Positions 40,066-53,174 of a stretch of DNA of 64,000 nt are shown here, piece after piece. Origin of the DNA: Trachythela sp. YZ-2020 (taxonomy: Eukaryota; Cnidaria; Anthozoa; Malacalcyonacea; Clavulariidae); the NCBI GenBank assembly GCA_016169945.1, contig JADLSH010000170.1:62001-126000 (forward strand), written 5' to 3'. The position numbers and the translations under genes were made by a program. Numbering within the stretch: position 1 is the stretch's first letter; each line of letters begins with the position of its first letter. The notes under the pieces are model-generated. The model had not been told where the DNA came from and ran no database searches. It saw nothing but the letters and a program-made list of their open reading frames with translations.

Positions 40066-41713
40066 AGCCAGCAAAGAAGTAAGAGTCGTTTTTTTGGATA
40101 TAAGTAAGGCGTTTGACAAAGTTTGGCATACTGGAGTACTAAAAAAACTCGAAGCAGTCGGAGTTCGCAATCCTCTTTTACAATGGTTTGAAAGCTATTT
40201 AGAAAATAGAATGCAAGGCGTAGTTGTAGAAGGGCAGTCATCTGAGTGGGAAAAGGTTGGTTCCGGGGTTCCGCAAGGGTCGGTGTTGGGGCCGCTTTTG
40301 TTTTTAATTTATATAAATGATTTGATTGATGATCTAGAATCCTGTCCTTTCATCCTTGCTGATGATACAACCCTCTTTGAAGTTGTCGATAATCCAACAG
40401 ATTCTGGACAACTTTTAAATTATGATTTAACAAAGATTTAAACGTGGTCTGATAGGTGGTTAGTGACAATTAATCCCTCAAAAACCCGATCTATGACTTT
40501 TTCGAATAAGAGAGAAAGACAAAATCATCCGGTGCTGTCAATGGGAGGGTGTGATATCGAAGAAGTTGATATTTATACCCTCCTTGGTCTTACTCTCCAA
40601 AATAATATCTCATGGAATAGTCACATATTTTCAATATATGAAAAGGCCTCCAAACGATTAAATTTGTTAAAGCTATTAAGGTTTCAAATTGATAGGTCAA
40701 CTCTTGCTTGTTTGTATAAGAGCCTGATACGTCAAATTATGGAGTATGGGGATCTTATATGGGATAATTGTACTGCTGGAAACAGCGATTACTTGAAAGT
40801 GTCCAATATGAGTCAGCCAAAGTCGTTACTGGGGCTATAGCAGGTATTAGTTCAAGAAACCTTAGGGATGAACTTGCTTAGGAAGAGTTGAGCGTCAGAA
40901 GAAAAATTCATAAATCGTCTCATTACTATAAGATAGTTAATAAACATACCGCTTCATATTTAGTAGATCTTTTGCCAAAATTGGTAAACGAACGATCTCA
41001 TATTCCTTTACGAACTGCTCAAAATATCACGGAGTATAGATGTAGAACTGAGAGATTTAAAAAGTCTTTCTTTCCATCAGCAATTTCCTTATGGAACTCC
41101 ATTGATCTTGTTGTTAGAAACTCAATTTCCAATGTCAATTTTAAAGCTAAAATAACTAAACTTTATCACTCACTTCATTATGATAAATGGCTTAATTTTT
41201 CACTTTCGAGAAAAGCTTCTGTTTTTCACACAAGACTAAGATTAGGATACTGTGCTTTAAATGGTTATTTATCTAGCATAAATTGTTGGAATTCTCCATT
41301 ATATGTGTGTGGTTTAGGAAATGAAACTGTAAAACATTATTTGTTATTATGTCCCCGTTTTGCTGCTCAACGCACAGATCTTCTTACCTCTGCTGCACAA
41401 GTTTGTGGTCAAGAATGGCTAGTGGGTAGCGACAATATGAAAGTTAAGTTAATGTTAAAAGGATCTACTCAAATGAGTTATAAAGAAAATTGTCTGCTAT
41501 TTGGGATTGTCGAACGTTACATTCTGGATACTTGTCGATTCTCCTAGTCTGATTCTTCAACTATCTTTGTGATTATACTGTACCTGTCATTTGTCTTCTA
41601 TTCTGTCTTTTTGTAATTCATATACTTGTAAATAATTTATTGTGTGTGAGCCTCTCCGATAAGCCTACGGCTTTTGAGGTAAACATTTAAACAAAGCTTA
41701 AATAAAAAAAATA
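40066..41713 (+). mobile_element. 5'-truncated LINE (non-LTR retrotransposon) copy A
   Basis: It begins inside the reverse transcriptase with [13 protein letters not shown], followed by [21 protein letters not shown] and the catalytic-box relative LADDTT. The frame is broken by a TAA near 40,439, a one-base shift near 40,795 and a TAG near 40,879. The C-terminal part has a Cys-His knuckle (CGLGNETVKHYLLLC). It ends with an A-rich tail at about 41,700. It is inserted in the satellite and is inactive. The clade is uncertain within the Jockey/CR1-like group. Confidence 0.88.
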
Positions 41714-44700
41714 ATGGAGTACCTTTGGATACCTTGGGGTACTTTCGGGTACCTTGCGGTACCTCTATGGTACCTTGGAGTACATTCGGGCACCTTAGGG
41801 TACCTTTGGTACCTTGAGGTACTTTCGGTATCTTCGGCTACCTTAGGGAACTTTGAGGTACCTTTATAGTACTTTGGGGTAGGTTGGGGTACCTTGGGGG
41901 ACATTCGGTACATTGCAGAACCTCCATGATACCTTGGGGGACATTCGGTACATTGCGGAACCTCCATGGTACCTTGGGGTACTTTGGGTACCTTTATGAT
42001 ACTTTGAGGTACCTTCAGGTCCCTTGGGGTACCTTTATGGTACTTTGGGGTACCTTCGGGTACCTTGGGGTGCCTTCGGGTACCTTGGGGTGCCTTCGGG
42101 TACCTTGGTTTCCATTATGGTACTTTGGGGTACCTTCCGGTACCTTGAGGTACCTTTATAATACATTGGGGTGCCTTCGAGTACCTTGTGGGTGCCTTCG
42201 GGTACCTTTATGGTACCTTGGCGTACCTTCGGATACTTTGGGGTACATTAGGGTACCTTGCCGTACCTCTATGGTACCTTGCGGTACCTTCGGGTACCTT
42301 TATGGTACCTCGCGGTACATTAGGGTATCTTGAGGTACCTTGGGGTACCTTTATGGTACCTTGCGGTAACTTCAGGTAACTTCAGGTACCTTGGAGTACC
42401 TTCGGATACCTTGGGGTACCTTGCGGTACCTCCATGGTATCTTGGGGTACCTTCGGCTACATTGACGTACCTTTATAATACCTTGGGGTACCTTCGGATA
42501 ACTTCATGTACCTCTATGGTACTTTGGTGTACTTTCGGGTACCTTGGGGTACTTTATTGTACCTTGGGTAACCTTCGGCTACCTTGGGGTACCATTATAA
42601 TACCATGGGGTATCTTCGGGTCACTTTGGGTACTTTTATGAAGCTTGGAGTACCTTCGGGTACCTTGGAGTACCTTGGGTTACCTTAGGGTACCTTACGG
42701 TACCGCTCTGGTACCTTGGGATACCTTCGGGTACCTTGGAGTACCTTCGGGTACCTTGAGTTACCTTTATGGCACTTTGGGATACCTTCGGGTACCTTGG
42801 AGTACCTTTAGATACCTTGGCGTACCTTGGGGTGCCTTCGGGTACACCTTGGTTTCCATTATGGTACTTTGGGGTACCTTCCGGTACCTCGAGGTACCTT
42901 TATAATACATTGGGGTGCCTTCGGGTACCTTGGGGGTGCCTTCGGTTACCTTTATGGTGCCTTGCCGTACCTTCAGGTACATTGGAGTACCTTCGGATAC
43001 CTTGAGGTACCTTTGTAATAATACCTTGCGGTACCTTCGGGTAACTTCGGGTACCTTTATGGTACCTTGGGGTGCTTCGGGTACCTCCGGATACCTTTGG
43101 GTCCCTTCGGGTACCTTGGGATACCTTCGGGTACCTTTATGGTGTCTTGGGGTACATTCGGGTATCTTCAGGTACCTTGGGGTACCTTTATGGTACCTTG
43201 GGGTAACTTCGGGTACAATGGAGTACCTTTGGATACCTTTGGATACCTTGGGGTACTTCCGGGTACCTTGCGGTACCTCTATGGTACCTTGGGGTACATT
43301 CGGGCAGCTTCGGTACTTTGAGGTACGATGAGGTACCTTCGGGTACCTTCCACTACCTTCGGGGTACTTTGAGGTACCTTTATGGTACTTTGGGTTAGGT
43401 TGGGGTACCTTAGGGGACATTCGGTACATTGCGGAACCTCTATGGTACCTCGGGGTACCTTTATGGTGCCTTGGGATACATTAGGGTACATTGGGGTATC
43501 TTCAGGTGCCTTGGGATACCTTTGTGGTGCCTTGTGGTAACTTCGGTACAATGGAGTACCTTTGGATACCTTGGGGTACTTCCGGGTAGCTTGCGGTACC
43601 TCTATGGTACCTTGGGGTACATTCGGGCACCTTGGGTACTTTGAGGTACCTTTATGGTACTTTGGGGTAGGTTGGGGTACCTTTATGGTACCTTGGGGTG
43701 CCTTCGGGTACCTTGGATTCCATTATGGTACTTTGGGGTACCTTCCGGTACCTTTAGGTACCTTTATAATACGTTGGGGTGGCTTTGGATACCTTGGGGG
43801 TGCCTTCGGGTACCTTGGGGTACCTTGGGGTACCTTTATGGTACCTTGGCATACATTCGGGTACTTTGGAGTACCTTCGGATACCTTGGGGTACGTTGCG
43901 GTACCTCTACCGTACCTTGGGGTACCTTCGGATACCTTGAGGTACCTTTGCAATTATACCTTGCGATACCTTCTGGGAAACTTCAGGTACCTTTATGGTA
44001 CCTTGGGGTGCCTTCAGGTACCTCCGGATACCTTGGGATACCTTCGGGTACCTTGGGATACCTTCGGGTACCTTTATGGTGTCTTGGGGTACATTTGGGT
44101 ACATTGGGGTATCCTCAGGTACCTTGGGGTAACTTTATGGTACCTTGGGGTAACTTTATGGTACCTTGGGGTAACTTCGGGTACCTTCAGGTACCTTTAT
44201 AATACCTTGGAGTACCTTCTGGTAACTTCGGCTACCTTTATGGTACCTTGGAGTACCTTCGGACACTTTGGGGTGGCTTGCGGAACCTCTATGGTACCTT
44301 GGCGGACCTTCGGGTACCTTGGAGTATCTTCGGATACCTTAGGGTACCATGCGGTACCTCTATGGTACCTTGGGGTACCTTCTGATACCTTTATAATACC
44401 TTGCGGTACCTTCGGGTAACTTTATGGTACCTTTGGGTGCCTTCGGGTACCTCCAGATACCTTGGGGTGCCTTCGTGTACCTTGGGGTACCTTAGGTACC
44501 ATTATGGTACTTTTGGGTACCTTCCGGTACCTTTATAAGACGTTGGGGTGCCTTCGGGTACTTTGAGGTGCCTTCGGGTACTTTGAGGTGCCTTCGGGTA
44601 CCTTGGGTACCTATATGGTACCTTGGCATACCTCCGGGTACCTTGGAGTACCTTCGGATACCTTGGGGTACCTTAGGGTACCTTGGGGTACCTCTATGGT

Positions 44701-47668
44701 ACCTTGCGGTACCTTCGGGTACCATTATGGTACCTTTGGGTACTTCCGGATACCTTGGGGTACCTTCGTGTACCTTGGGGTGCCTTCGGATACCTTGGGA
44801 TACCTTTATGGTGTCTTGGGGTACATTCGGGTACATTATGGTATCTTCAGGTACCTTGGGGTACCTTTATGGTACCTTGGAGTAACTTCGGGTACCTTGG
44901 AGTACCTTCGGATACCTTTGGGTAATTTCGGGTAGCTTGCGGTACCTCTATGGTATCTTGGGGTTTCTTGGGGTACCTTCGGGTACATTGACGTACCTTT
45001 ATAATACCTTCGGGTACCTTCGGGTAACTTCGTGTACCTCTATGGTACTTTGGGGTACTTTCGGGTACCTTGGGGTACTTTCGGGTACCTTGGGGTACTT
45101 TCGGGTACCTTGGGGTACTTTATTGTACCTTGGGTAACCTTCGGCTACCTTGAAATACCTTGGAGTAACTTCGGTAATTTCGGGTACTTTTATGGAACCT
45201 TGGGGTGCCTTCGGGTACTTTGGGGTATCTCCGGGTACCTTGGCGTACCTCGGGGTACCTTCTTGGTACCTTGGAGTACCTTCGGGTACCTTGGAGTACC
45301 TTCAGATACCTTGGGTTACCTTAGGGTACCTTGCGGTCCCTTCAGGTACCTTGAGTTACCTTTATGGCACTTTGGGGTACCTTGGAGTACCTTTGGATAC
45401 CTTGGAGGTACCTCTACGGTACCTTGGGGTACATACGGGCACCTTAGGGAACCTTGAGGTACCTTCGGGTACCTTGAGGTACCTTTATAATACCTTAGGG
45501 TAACTTTGGCTACCTTTATGGTACCTTGGAGTCACTTTGGGTACTTTTATGGAATCTTGGAGTACCTTCGGGTACCTTGGAGTACCTTCAGATACCTTGG
45601 GTTACCTTAGGGTATCTTAGGGTACCTTGCGGTACCTCTATGGTACCTTGGGATACCTTCGGATACCCCGAGGTACCTTTATAATATCTTGCGGTACATT
45701 CGGGGCCTTCGGATACCTTGGGGTAACTTTGAGTACCTTCGGGTACCTTGAGTTACCTTTATGGCACTTTGGGGTACCTTCGGGCACCTTGGAGTACCTT
45801 TGGATACCTTTGGTACCATTATGGTACTTCAGGGTACCTTCCGGTACCTTTAGGAATCTTTATAATAGGTTGGGGTGCCTTCGGGTACTTTGGGGTGCCT
45901 TCGGGTACCTTGGGTATCTTTATGGTACCTTGGCGTACCTTCGGGTACCTTGGAGTACCTTCGGATACCTTGCGGTACCTCTATGGTACCTTCGGATAAC
46001 CTGAGGTACCTTTATAATACCTTGCGGTACATTCGGGACCTTCGGATACCTTGGGGTAACTTCGGGTACCTTGGGGTCCCTTCAGGTACCTTGAGTTACC
46101 TTTATGGCACTTTGGGGTACTTTCGGGTACCTTGGAGTACCTTTGGATACCTTTGGATACCTTGCGGTACCTCTACGGTACCTTGGGGTACATACGGGCA
46201 CCTTAGGGAACCTTGAGGTACCTTTATAATACCTTAGGGTAACTTCGGCTACCTTTATGGTACCTTGGAGCACCTTCGGAGTACCTTTGGGTACCTTGGG
46301 GAACCTCTATGGTACTTTGGGGTACCTTCGGCTATTTTGATGTACCTTTAAGGTACATTGGGGTAGGTTTGGGTACCTTGGGGGCCTTCGGCTACCTTGT
46401 GGTATCTTGGCGTACATCGGTTACCTTGAGGTACCTTTATGGCACCTTGGGGTACCTTTATGGTACCTTGGGTACCTTTATGGTACCTGGGGTATGTTGG
46501 AGTACCTTCTGATACCTTGGGGTACCTTCAGGTACCTCGTTGTACCTCTATGGTACTTTCGGGTACCTTGGGGTAACTTCGGCTACCATGAAATACCTTT
46601 ATAATACCTTGGAGTAACTTCGGTAATTTCGGGTACCTTTATGGCACCTTGGGGTGGCTTCGGGTACTTTGGGGTATCTCCGGGTACCTTGGCGTACCTC
46701 GGGGTACCTTCTTGGTACCTTGGAGTACCTTCGGGTACCTTGGAGTACCTTCAGATTCCTTGGGGTACCTTCGAGTACCTTGCTGTACTTCTATGGTACT
46801 TTCGGGTACCTTGGGGTAACTTCGGCTACCTCAAAATACCTTTATAATACCTTGGAGTACCTTCGGGTACCTTCTTTGGCTACCTTTAGGGTACCTTAGG
46901 ACACTTTGGGGTACCTTTGGGTACCTTGCGGAACCTCTATGGTACTTTGGGGTACCTTCGGGTACCTTCGACTATTTTGATGTACCTTTAAGGTATATTG
47001 GGGTAGGTTGGGGTACCTTGGGGGCCTTGGGCTACCTTGGGGTACCTTCGGGTACCTTGAGGTACCTCTGTTACCTTGAGGTACCTTTATGGCACCTTGG
47101 GGTACCCTTATGGTACCTGGGGTCACCTTCAAGTACCTTGGAGTACCTTTGGATACCTTGGGGTACCTTCGGGTACCTTGCTGTACCTCTATGGTACTTT
47201 CGGGTACCTTGGGGTAACTTCGGGTACCTTGAAATATCTTTATAATACCTTGGAGTACGTTCGGTAACTTCGGGTACCTTTATGGTGCATTCGGGTACTT
47301 TGGGGTATGTCCGGGTACCTTGGGGTACCTTCTTGGTAGCTTGGAGTACCTTCGGGTACCTTCTAGTACCTTTGCATACCTTGGGGTACCTTGCGGTCAC
47401 TTAGGGTACCTTGCGGTACCTTGGGACACCTTCAGGTACCTTGGGGTACCTTTATGATATATTGGGGTACATTCCGGTACATTGGGGTATCTTCGGGTAC
47501 CTTGGGATACCTTCATTCTACCTTGGAGTACCTTGGAGTACCTTTGGATACATTGGGGTACCTTGCGGTACCTCTATGGTACCTTGGGGGTACATACAGG
47601 CACCTTAGGGTACCTTCAGGTACCTTTATAATACCTTGGGGTACCTTCGGGTAACTTCGACTACCTTT
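41714..47668 (+). repeat. Diverged GGTACC satellite, forward, block 4
   Basis: The same diverged unit family as 37,508-40,062. It ends where LINE copy B starts. No gene can be supported. Confidence 0.93.
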
Positions 47669-49117
47669 AATAAATCTGTCATTCACTACTGGTGTCTATC
47701 CCACAGAATGGAAGACTAGCAAGGTTATTCCAATTTATAAGAAAGGATGCCGGAGTGACGTACAGAATTATCGGCCAATATCTATAATCCCAGCGATATC
47801 CAAAGTCATTGAAAAAGTTGTTCATCGTCAATTATCAAGTTATCTCGAGTCAAATGGTCTGCTACATGATAACCAATTTGGCTTTAGACAGGGCAGATCA
47901 ACGGAACAGTCTACCATATTATTTACTGACAGTGTAAGAAGAGCAGTCGATAGCAAGAAAGTTGTAGGAGCTGTGTTTCTCGACCTAAGCAAGGCCTTTG
48001 ATACTATTGGACATGGTAAATTAATAGGAAAATTATCTGGATACGGTATTACTAACATTGAAAGGGAGTGGTTTACTGACTATTTATTCCATAGATCACA
48101 ACATGTTCAGTGCAAGAACACACTATCCGACAAAAAGCAAGTGTTAACTGGTGTTCCTCAGGGATCCATTTTGGGACCTTTGCTATTCGTGGTGTATTTT
48201 AATGATTTGGTGAACTGTGTCTCACACTCAAGTATAATCGTATATGCCGACGACACTGTAATTTTTGTGAGTGATAAAAATATCTCAGCGAAGGTAAAAC
48301 TGAAGCAATGCTATTTGGAACTCATAAGAATCTATCACTGCAAGAATCGACGTTGGATATTTTTTGTTTAATGCACAAGATCCAGTTAAAGACGAAGTAT
48401 AAGTATCTGGGGGTAGAACTTGATCCATCTCTAAATCTTGGTCTTCAGTTTGACAGTACATATAAGAAGGCAATCGGGCGTCTAAGACTATTGTCTATGA
48501 TAGGAGGTTATGTTAATAATCATACAGCTAAAACCATCTACGAATCTATGATCGTTCCTTTGTTTACATATAGCCGTTTGGTTAATTTAAATCTTACCCA
48601 AACTAACAGGAACAAGCTATCTCGTTTTCATGATCATGCTGTCAACCTAATCAATACTGGTAATGGTCAAGATCCTACTGGTTCTGTTTCTTCAGTTGAA
48701 AGTTTGAACAAACGTAGAGCATGTATTTTTGTTCGTAAATGCTTGGATGGATTTGTACCCAATAATTTTGTTAGTTATTTCAAGATAAATTGTCATGGCA
48801 TGGGCACAAGAAATGCATCTTGCTTGATTCTATTACCTAAGATACATACCGAATATGCCAGAAATTATTTTTATTATATGGCCGCAAAAACCTATAATGA
48901 TCTTCCAACTGACATTAGAAAGGTATCCAACTTCAACAGTTTTGTTAACAGAGTTAAGGATTTTCTCTAGTAGAAATCTTCAATGTCATAATATATAGTA
49001 ATATAGAATAGTTATTTAATATATTTAGAATTTAGTCAGGACACACATTGATAACAGATGTATTTTCTGAAGTGTTTATCCTGAATAAAAATTTACTCTA
49101 TCTATCTATCTATCTAT
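47669..49117 (+). mobile_element. 5'-truncated LINE copy B
   Basis: A reverse transcriptase frame is open from about 47,673 (VIPIYKKG, NYRPISIIPA, QFGFRQGRST, FLDLSKAFDTIGH, GVPQGSILGPL, YADDTV) to 48,371. After a small deletion with frame change near 48,290, the C-terminal domain continues at 48,308-48,970. The element ends with a (CTAT)n tail at about 49,095-49,117, as in several CR1/L2-like LINEs. It is inactive. Confidence 0.9.
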
Positions 49118-49719
49118 ATTTGATGGTAAGCAATAGTTTGTTTGTAAATTTTACGAAATGTTTGAATATACCGACTGTAGGCTAGCTAGAACCAAATTCC
49201 CTTTTAACAACTGTAAATTACGTATATGGACTTCATTTTTCTCTAGCATATACAGACTGTACACTTTGAGGTACCATTTTTGAAAGAGCCACATGTATTT
49301 CAAATCAATGGAACTCAGTTTACAAGACTGTGGAAGCAAACAGAAATAGACAAGAATGACTTTTAGCTTGAAAAATGGCATGATCTGACAGTTGGGTAAG
49401 CAACATTGTAAATCTCAAACTATTATATGGACTTTTAGATTAACATGTTCGCTTTAAAACTTGTGATGGATACGTGCTTCTATGTTTGCCAGTTTGAAAG
49501 CAAACAATTAATTAACATTAAAACATATTTTCTGTACCATAAAACCGCTTAATTTTAAATAACTCAAAAATAACACATACTGCAACTTTTATAAAACCTT
49601 ATATAGCCTTCAGAAATACATTCAAAAGTACTTTTGTTTGTAGTATATGTTTCCAATCAAAAACTACAGCAGATTTTTTTTCTAACGATTATTCAATTCA
49701 TAGAATACACTAACCTAGG
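49118..49719. other. Unannotated AT-rich stretch
   Basis: I see no coding frame, repeat or RNA gene that can be supported in these 600 bases between two LINE copies. Confidence 0.5.
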
Positions 49720-49823
49720 ATAGTGGAAGCACCGTAAACAAGATGGCAGCATTTTTGTAAGCTCCGTCAAATTTACTTTACATTGTGATATTTTATGTTG
49801 TATTTCGTCTACTTGTCTCCATT

Positions 49824-50612
49824 ATGTCCGTAATAACAGCAGAAGTATTGAATGCAATACTTGATACAAAATTAGCACCGATTAATAACAAAATTGACGA
49901 AGCAATTCAGTCAATGTCGTTTATCAACGAGAAATATGAGCAAATATTGACGAAGTTGTAAACTTTTGAAGAGGAAAGAAAAGATCTTGCAAATGAAAAC
50001 AAGGCACTTAAAGTTCAGCTACAATCAACTGCTAATAAACTTGAAGAATTAGCAAAAACCCAGGACGAAATGGAGCAATACATCTGCCGGGAATGCATAG
50101 AGATACGAGGTATTCCATATTCCGAACGAGAAAATACCAACAGAATAGCAATCGAAGTTGCAAGTATGACTGGCGTTGATATTGCAGACAAAGATATCTC
50201 TATAAGTCGTAGATTGAGAGCCAACGAATCTTATAAAGGTAAATCTGTAAGCTCACCACCAATCATTGTGAAGTTTGTAAGGTGGGAGGCCAAAGAAAGT
50301 GTGTATAAAGCGAGAAGAAGGCTTATAAATGTCAATACCAAGGACGTCGGATACCGAGTTGAACAGAACATCTTCATTACTGAGAGCCTAACAAGGAAAA
50401 ATAAAGATCTGTTCAAAGCAGCTTACAAAGTAAAGAAGGATAAGGGATTTAAATTTATCTGGACATCAAATGGAAAAATATTTCTGAGAAGAAGTGAATC
50501 CAGTTCTGTTCTGCCAATTAAACATGTTCTGCTCTCCAGAAACTTCAAGTGTGAAAAACAAATTATGTTGCCAGATAAGTACATTTTAATTATATTAACA
50601 ATAGTAATATAG
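49824..50612 (+). pseudogene. LINE ORF1 (coiled coil plus RRM-like domain), one premature stop
   Basis: One frame runs from ATG at 49,824 to 50,612 with a single in-frame TAA at 49,959. The N-terminal 90 residues are helical and charged (coiled coil). The second half contains ECIEIRGIPYSERENTN, the conserved block of L1-type ORF1 proteins with nucleic-acid chaperone function. The protein would bind the element's RNA. Confidence 0.75.
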
Positions 50613-50618
50613 TGTATC

Positions 50619-51585
50619 TTGCATTGCCCAATGTCTGTAGAATATAACTCACTACCTCGCTTGGAAATAGGCTCTGTGGCCACTAATGTGTCGCATTTAA
50701 CAAATTCTGATGTAGATTTACACATGCCATGTGACCTAAACTTTAACTATTATAGCATGGATCAATTTATTAACAATGATGAAATTTCCCAATGTCTTTC
50801 TGAAAAAAATTCCTTTTCAGCTTTAAATTGTAATATAAGTCTATTGTAATATGAGTCTGTCAGCTAATTATGATAAATTGGTAGATATGTTAACTCATTT
50901 TACTGTTCCATTTTCGGCAATTGGTCTTACTGAAACCAAATTTAAATTCAACCAAGATCCTATTATGAATCTTGATTTACCTGGTTATTGTTTTGTATCC
51001 CAACCTAGTTATTCAAATGCTGGTGGTGTAGGTTTTTATGTAAAAGAAACCATTACTTGGACAATTCGTGATGATTTAACAGCTTCAAAGTCTGAATTTG
51101 AAGCTTTATGGATTGAGATACAGAGTTATTCTCAACATATGTTATGCAGAATTATATATAGACATCCCAATGGCAATGTTGACATTTTTCCGAATTATTT
51201 AAATTCGATTATTGATGGCATCCACAGAGAAAATAAGTATTGCATGATTATGGGTGACTTTAATCTGGATCTTCTAAATTATGAATCTCACCCCAAAACT
51301 GATGAATTCATGAATATATTAGGAACCTCTTTTTTCCAACCATATATTCTGCAACCAACTTGAATAACTGATCATACTGCAACTTTAATTGATAATATCT
51401 TTTTTAACTCACTTGAACATTTTGCCATTAGTGGCAACTTAATTTATGATATTACAGACCATTTACCTAATTTTCTAATAATTAATAAATATTCAACACT
51501 ACCAAATAATGTAAAAATATTTAAAAGGGATTATTCAAAATTAAATGAATCCGCATTAATAGCTGAGGTTCAGTCAATAGACCAC
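50619..51585 (+). pseudogene. LINE ORF2 N-terminal part: apurinic-like endonuclease
   Basis: Endonuclease-type blocks are visible: SAIGLTETKF, GGVGFYVKE, CMIMGDFNLDLL, and TDHTATLIDNIFF followed by DITDHLPNFL. Breaks are a frameshift at about 50,835-50,850, where TGTAATATRAGTCT is duplicated in tandem (about 16 bp), and a TGA at 51,361. The coding continues after the inserted fold-back element. Confidence 0.8.
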
Positions 51586-53174
51586 TTGCCTTATAGCGAT
51601 GCCCGCTATGCATGACGGTAGGAGTCATGTCCTTGCATTCGAACGAAATGGCGGGCGAGGAGCGAGCGATTTTGTTTTGAAGATGAAATGGCGGGTTTTT
51701 AATAACTTTTTACATCCATCAATAAATTTTATCTGCGGGGAAACAACAAGGGGGCTATTGACTACAAGTAGATGTAATTTCATGACGTTCTGTGTAATAA
51801 TGGTGAAGGAAATGCGTTGGAAAAGATGCGCCATGTAAACACGTTTCGCAAAAACGTTTTGCAAAAAACTAACCTCACGAACAACAACAAGACAATTCGC
51901 GTTTTACAGTAAGATCGGATAATCTTTTTTACATACTACCTTTAACTGATAATTGTTTGTACTGGAGATCTAGGTTATTTAGAATCCATAAGCTTATGAA
52001 TACCATTTTAAGCTTTGTGAAATTGACAACTTTTTGTGATGATTTTGTTCGAATTTGTCATGCAGAGAGCTTTCGTCTCTTTGACCACAAGTTTTAGCTT
52101 AAATTTCTCCCATATGAATAAAATCGCTATAGCTATATCAAGATTATTTAAGAGTGAGAATATTCTCGTGATTTCGTTGCTGTATTTTATTAAAAAACCC
52201 CATATTATTTCACAAGGAAGTGGGGTCGTGGAGAACTGCTTGATCAGTTACAATATAATTGCACATGTACTGCAACATGAAATTTAGGTAGTATGCTAAC
52301 CTTATTCTTGTTCAATTACAAGAAAATATGTTACTCAACATGCTGTAATTGTCTGTAAAGATAAATTTCTATTTGAAAGGGTTGACATTTTTGCGTACGT
52401 GCGTGCGTGCGTGTGTGCGTGCGTGCGTGCGTGTGTGCGTGCGTGCGTGCGTGGTTTTATACGATTATATACTTGAGAAGCAATTTTCAAAATACAAAAT
52501 TGTGTACAGTATATAAAACATCTATACTACAATGCGGAATACAAATCAAAATATGCGTTAAACTAGATCCAAAAATATATAATACAGCAATGAAATCACG
52601 AGAACATTCTCACTCTTAAGCGATTTTATTCAGATGGGAGAAATATAAGCTAAAACTTGTGGTCAAAGAGACGAAAGGTCTCTGCATGACAAATTCGAAC
52701 AAAATCATCACAAAAAGTTGTCAATTTCACAAAGCTTAAAATGGTATTCATAAGCTTATGGATTCTAAATAACCTAGATCTCCAGTACAAACAATTATCA
52801 GTTAAAGGTAGTATGTAAAAAAGATTATCCGATCTTACTGTAAAACGCGAATTGTCTTGTTTTTGTTCGTGAGGTTAGTTTTTTGCAAAACGTTTTTGCG
52901 AAACGTGTTTACATGGCGCATCTTTTCCAACGCATTTCCTTCGCCATTATTACACAAAACGTCATGAAATTACACCTACTTGTAGTCAATAGCCCCCTTG
53001 TTGTTTCCCCGCAGATAAAATTTATTGATGGATGTAAAAAGTTATTAAAAACCCACCATTTCATCTTCAAAACAAAATCGCTCACTCCTCGCCCGCCATT
53101 TCGTTCGAATGCAAGGACACGACTCCTACCGTCATGCATAGCGGACATCGCTATAAGGCAAGTGGTCTATTGAC
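51586..53174. mobile_element. Fold-back DNA element with long TIRs of about 590 bp
   Basis: The left arm (51,586-52,185) and the right arm (about 52,575-53,174) are near-exact reverse complements. They start AGACCACTTGCC and end GGCAAGTGGTCT, with an AT dinucleotide on both sides. The loop of about 390 bp contains a (CGTG)n tract at 52,394-52,452. Open frames in the arms do not resemble a transposase, so the copy is non-autonomous. It is inserted at the palindrome CAGTCAATTGACTG within the LINE ORF2 (inferred). Confidence 0.85.

Noticed and set aside
12649..47668. CRISPR array
   Set aside because: Units are 10 bp with no unique spacers of constant length, and the setting is a eukaryotic genome.
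51599..51864. 79-codon frames in the fold-back arms (both strands, both arms)
   Set aside because: They are mirrored because the arms are reverse complements; there is no transposase motif.
52407..52619. Frame starting MRVCVRACVCACVRAW
   Set aside because: It begins in a (CGTG)n microsatellite within the fold-back element loop.
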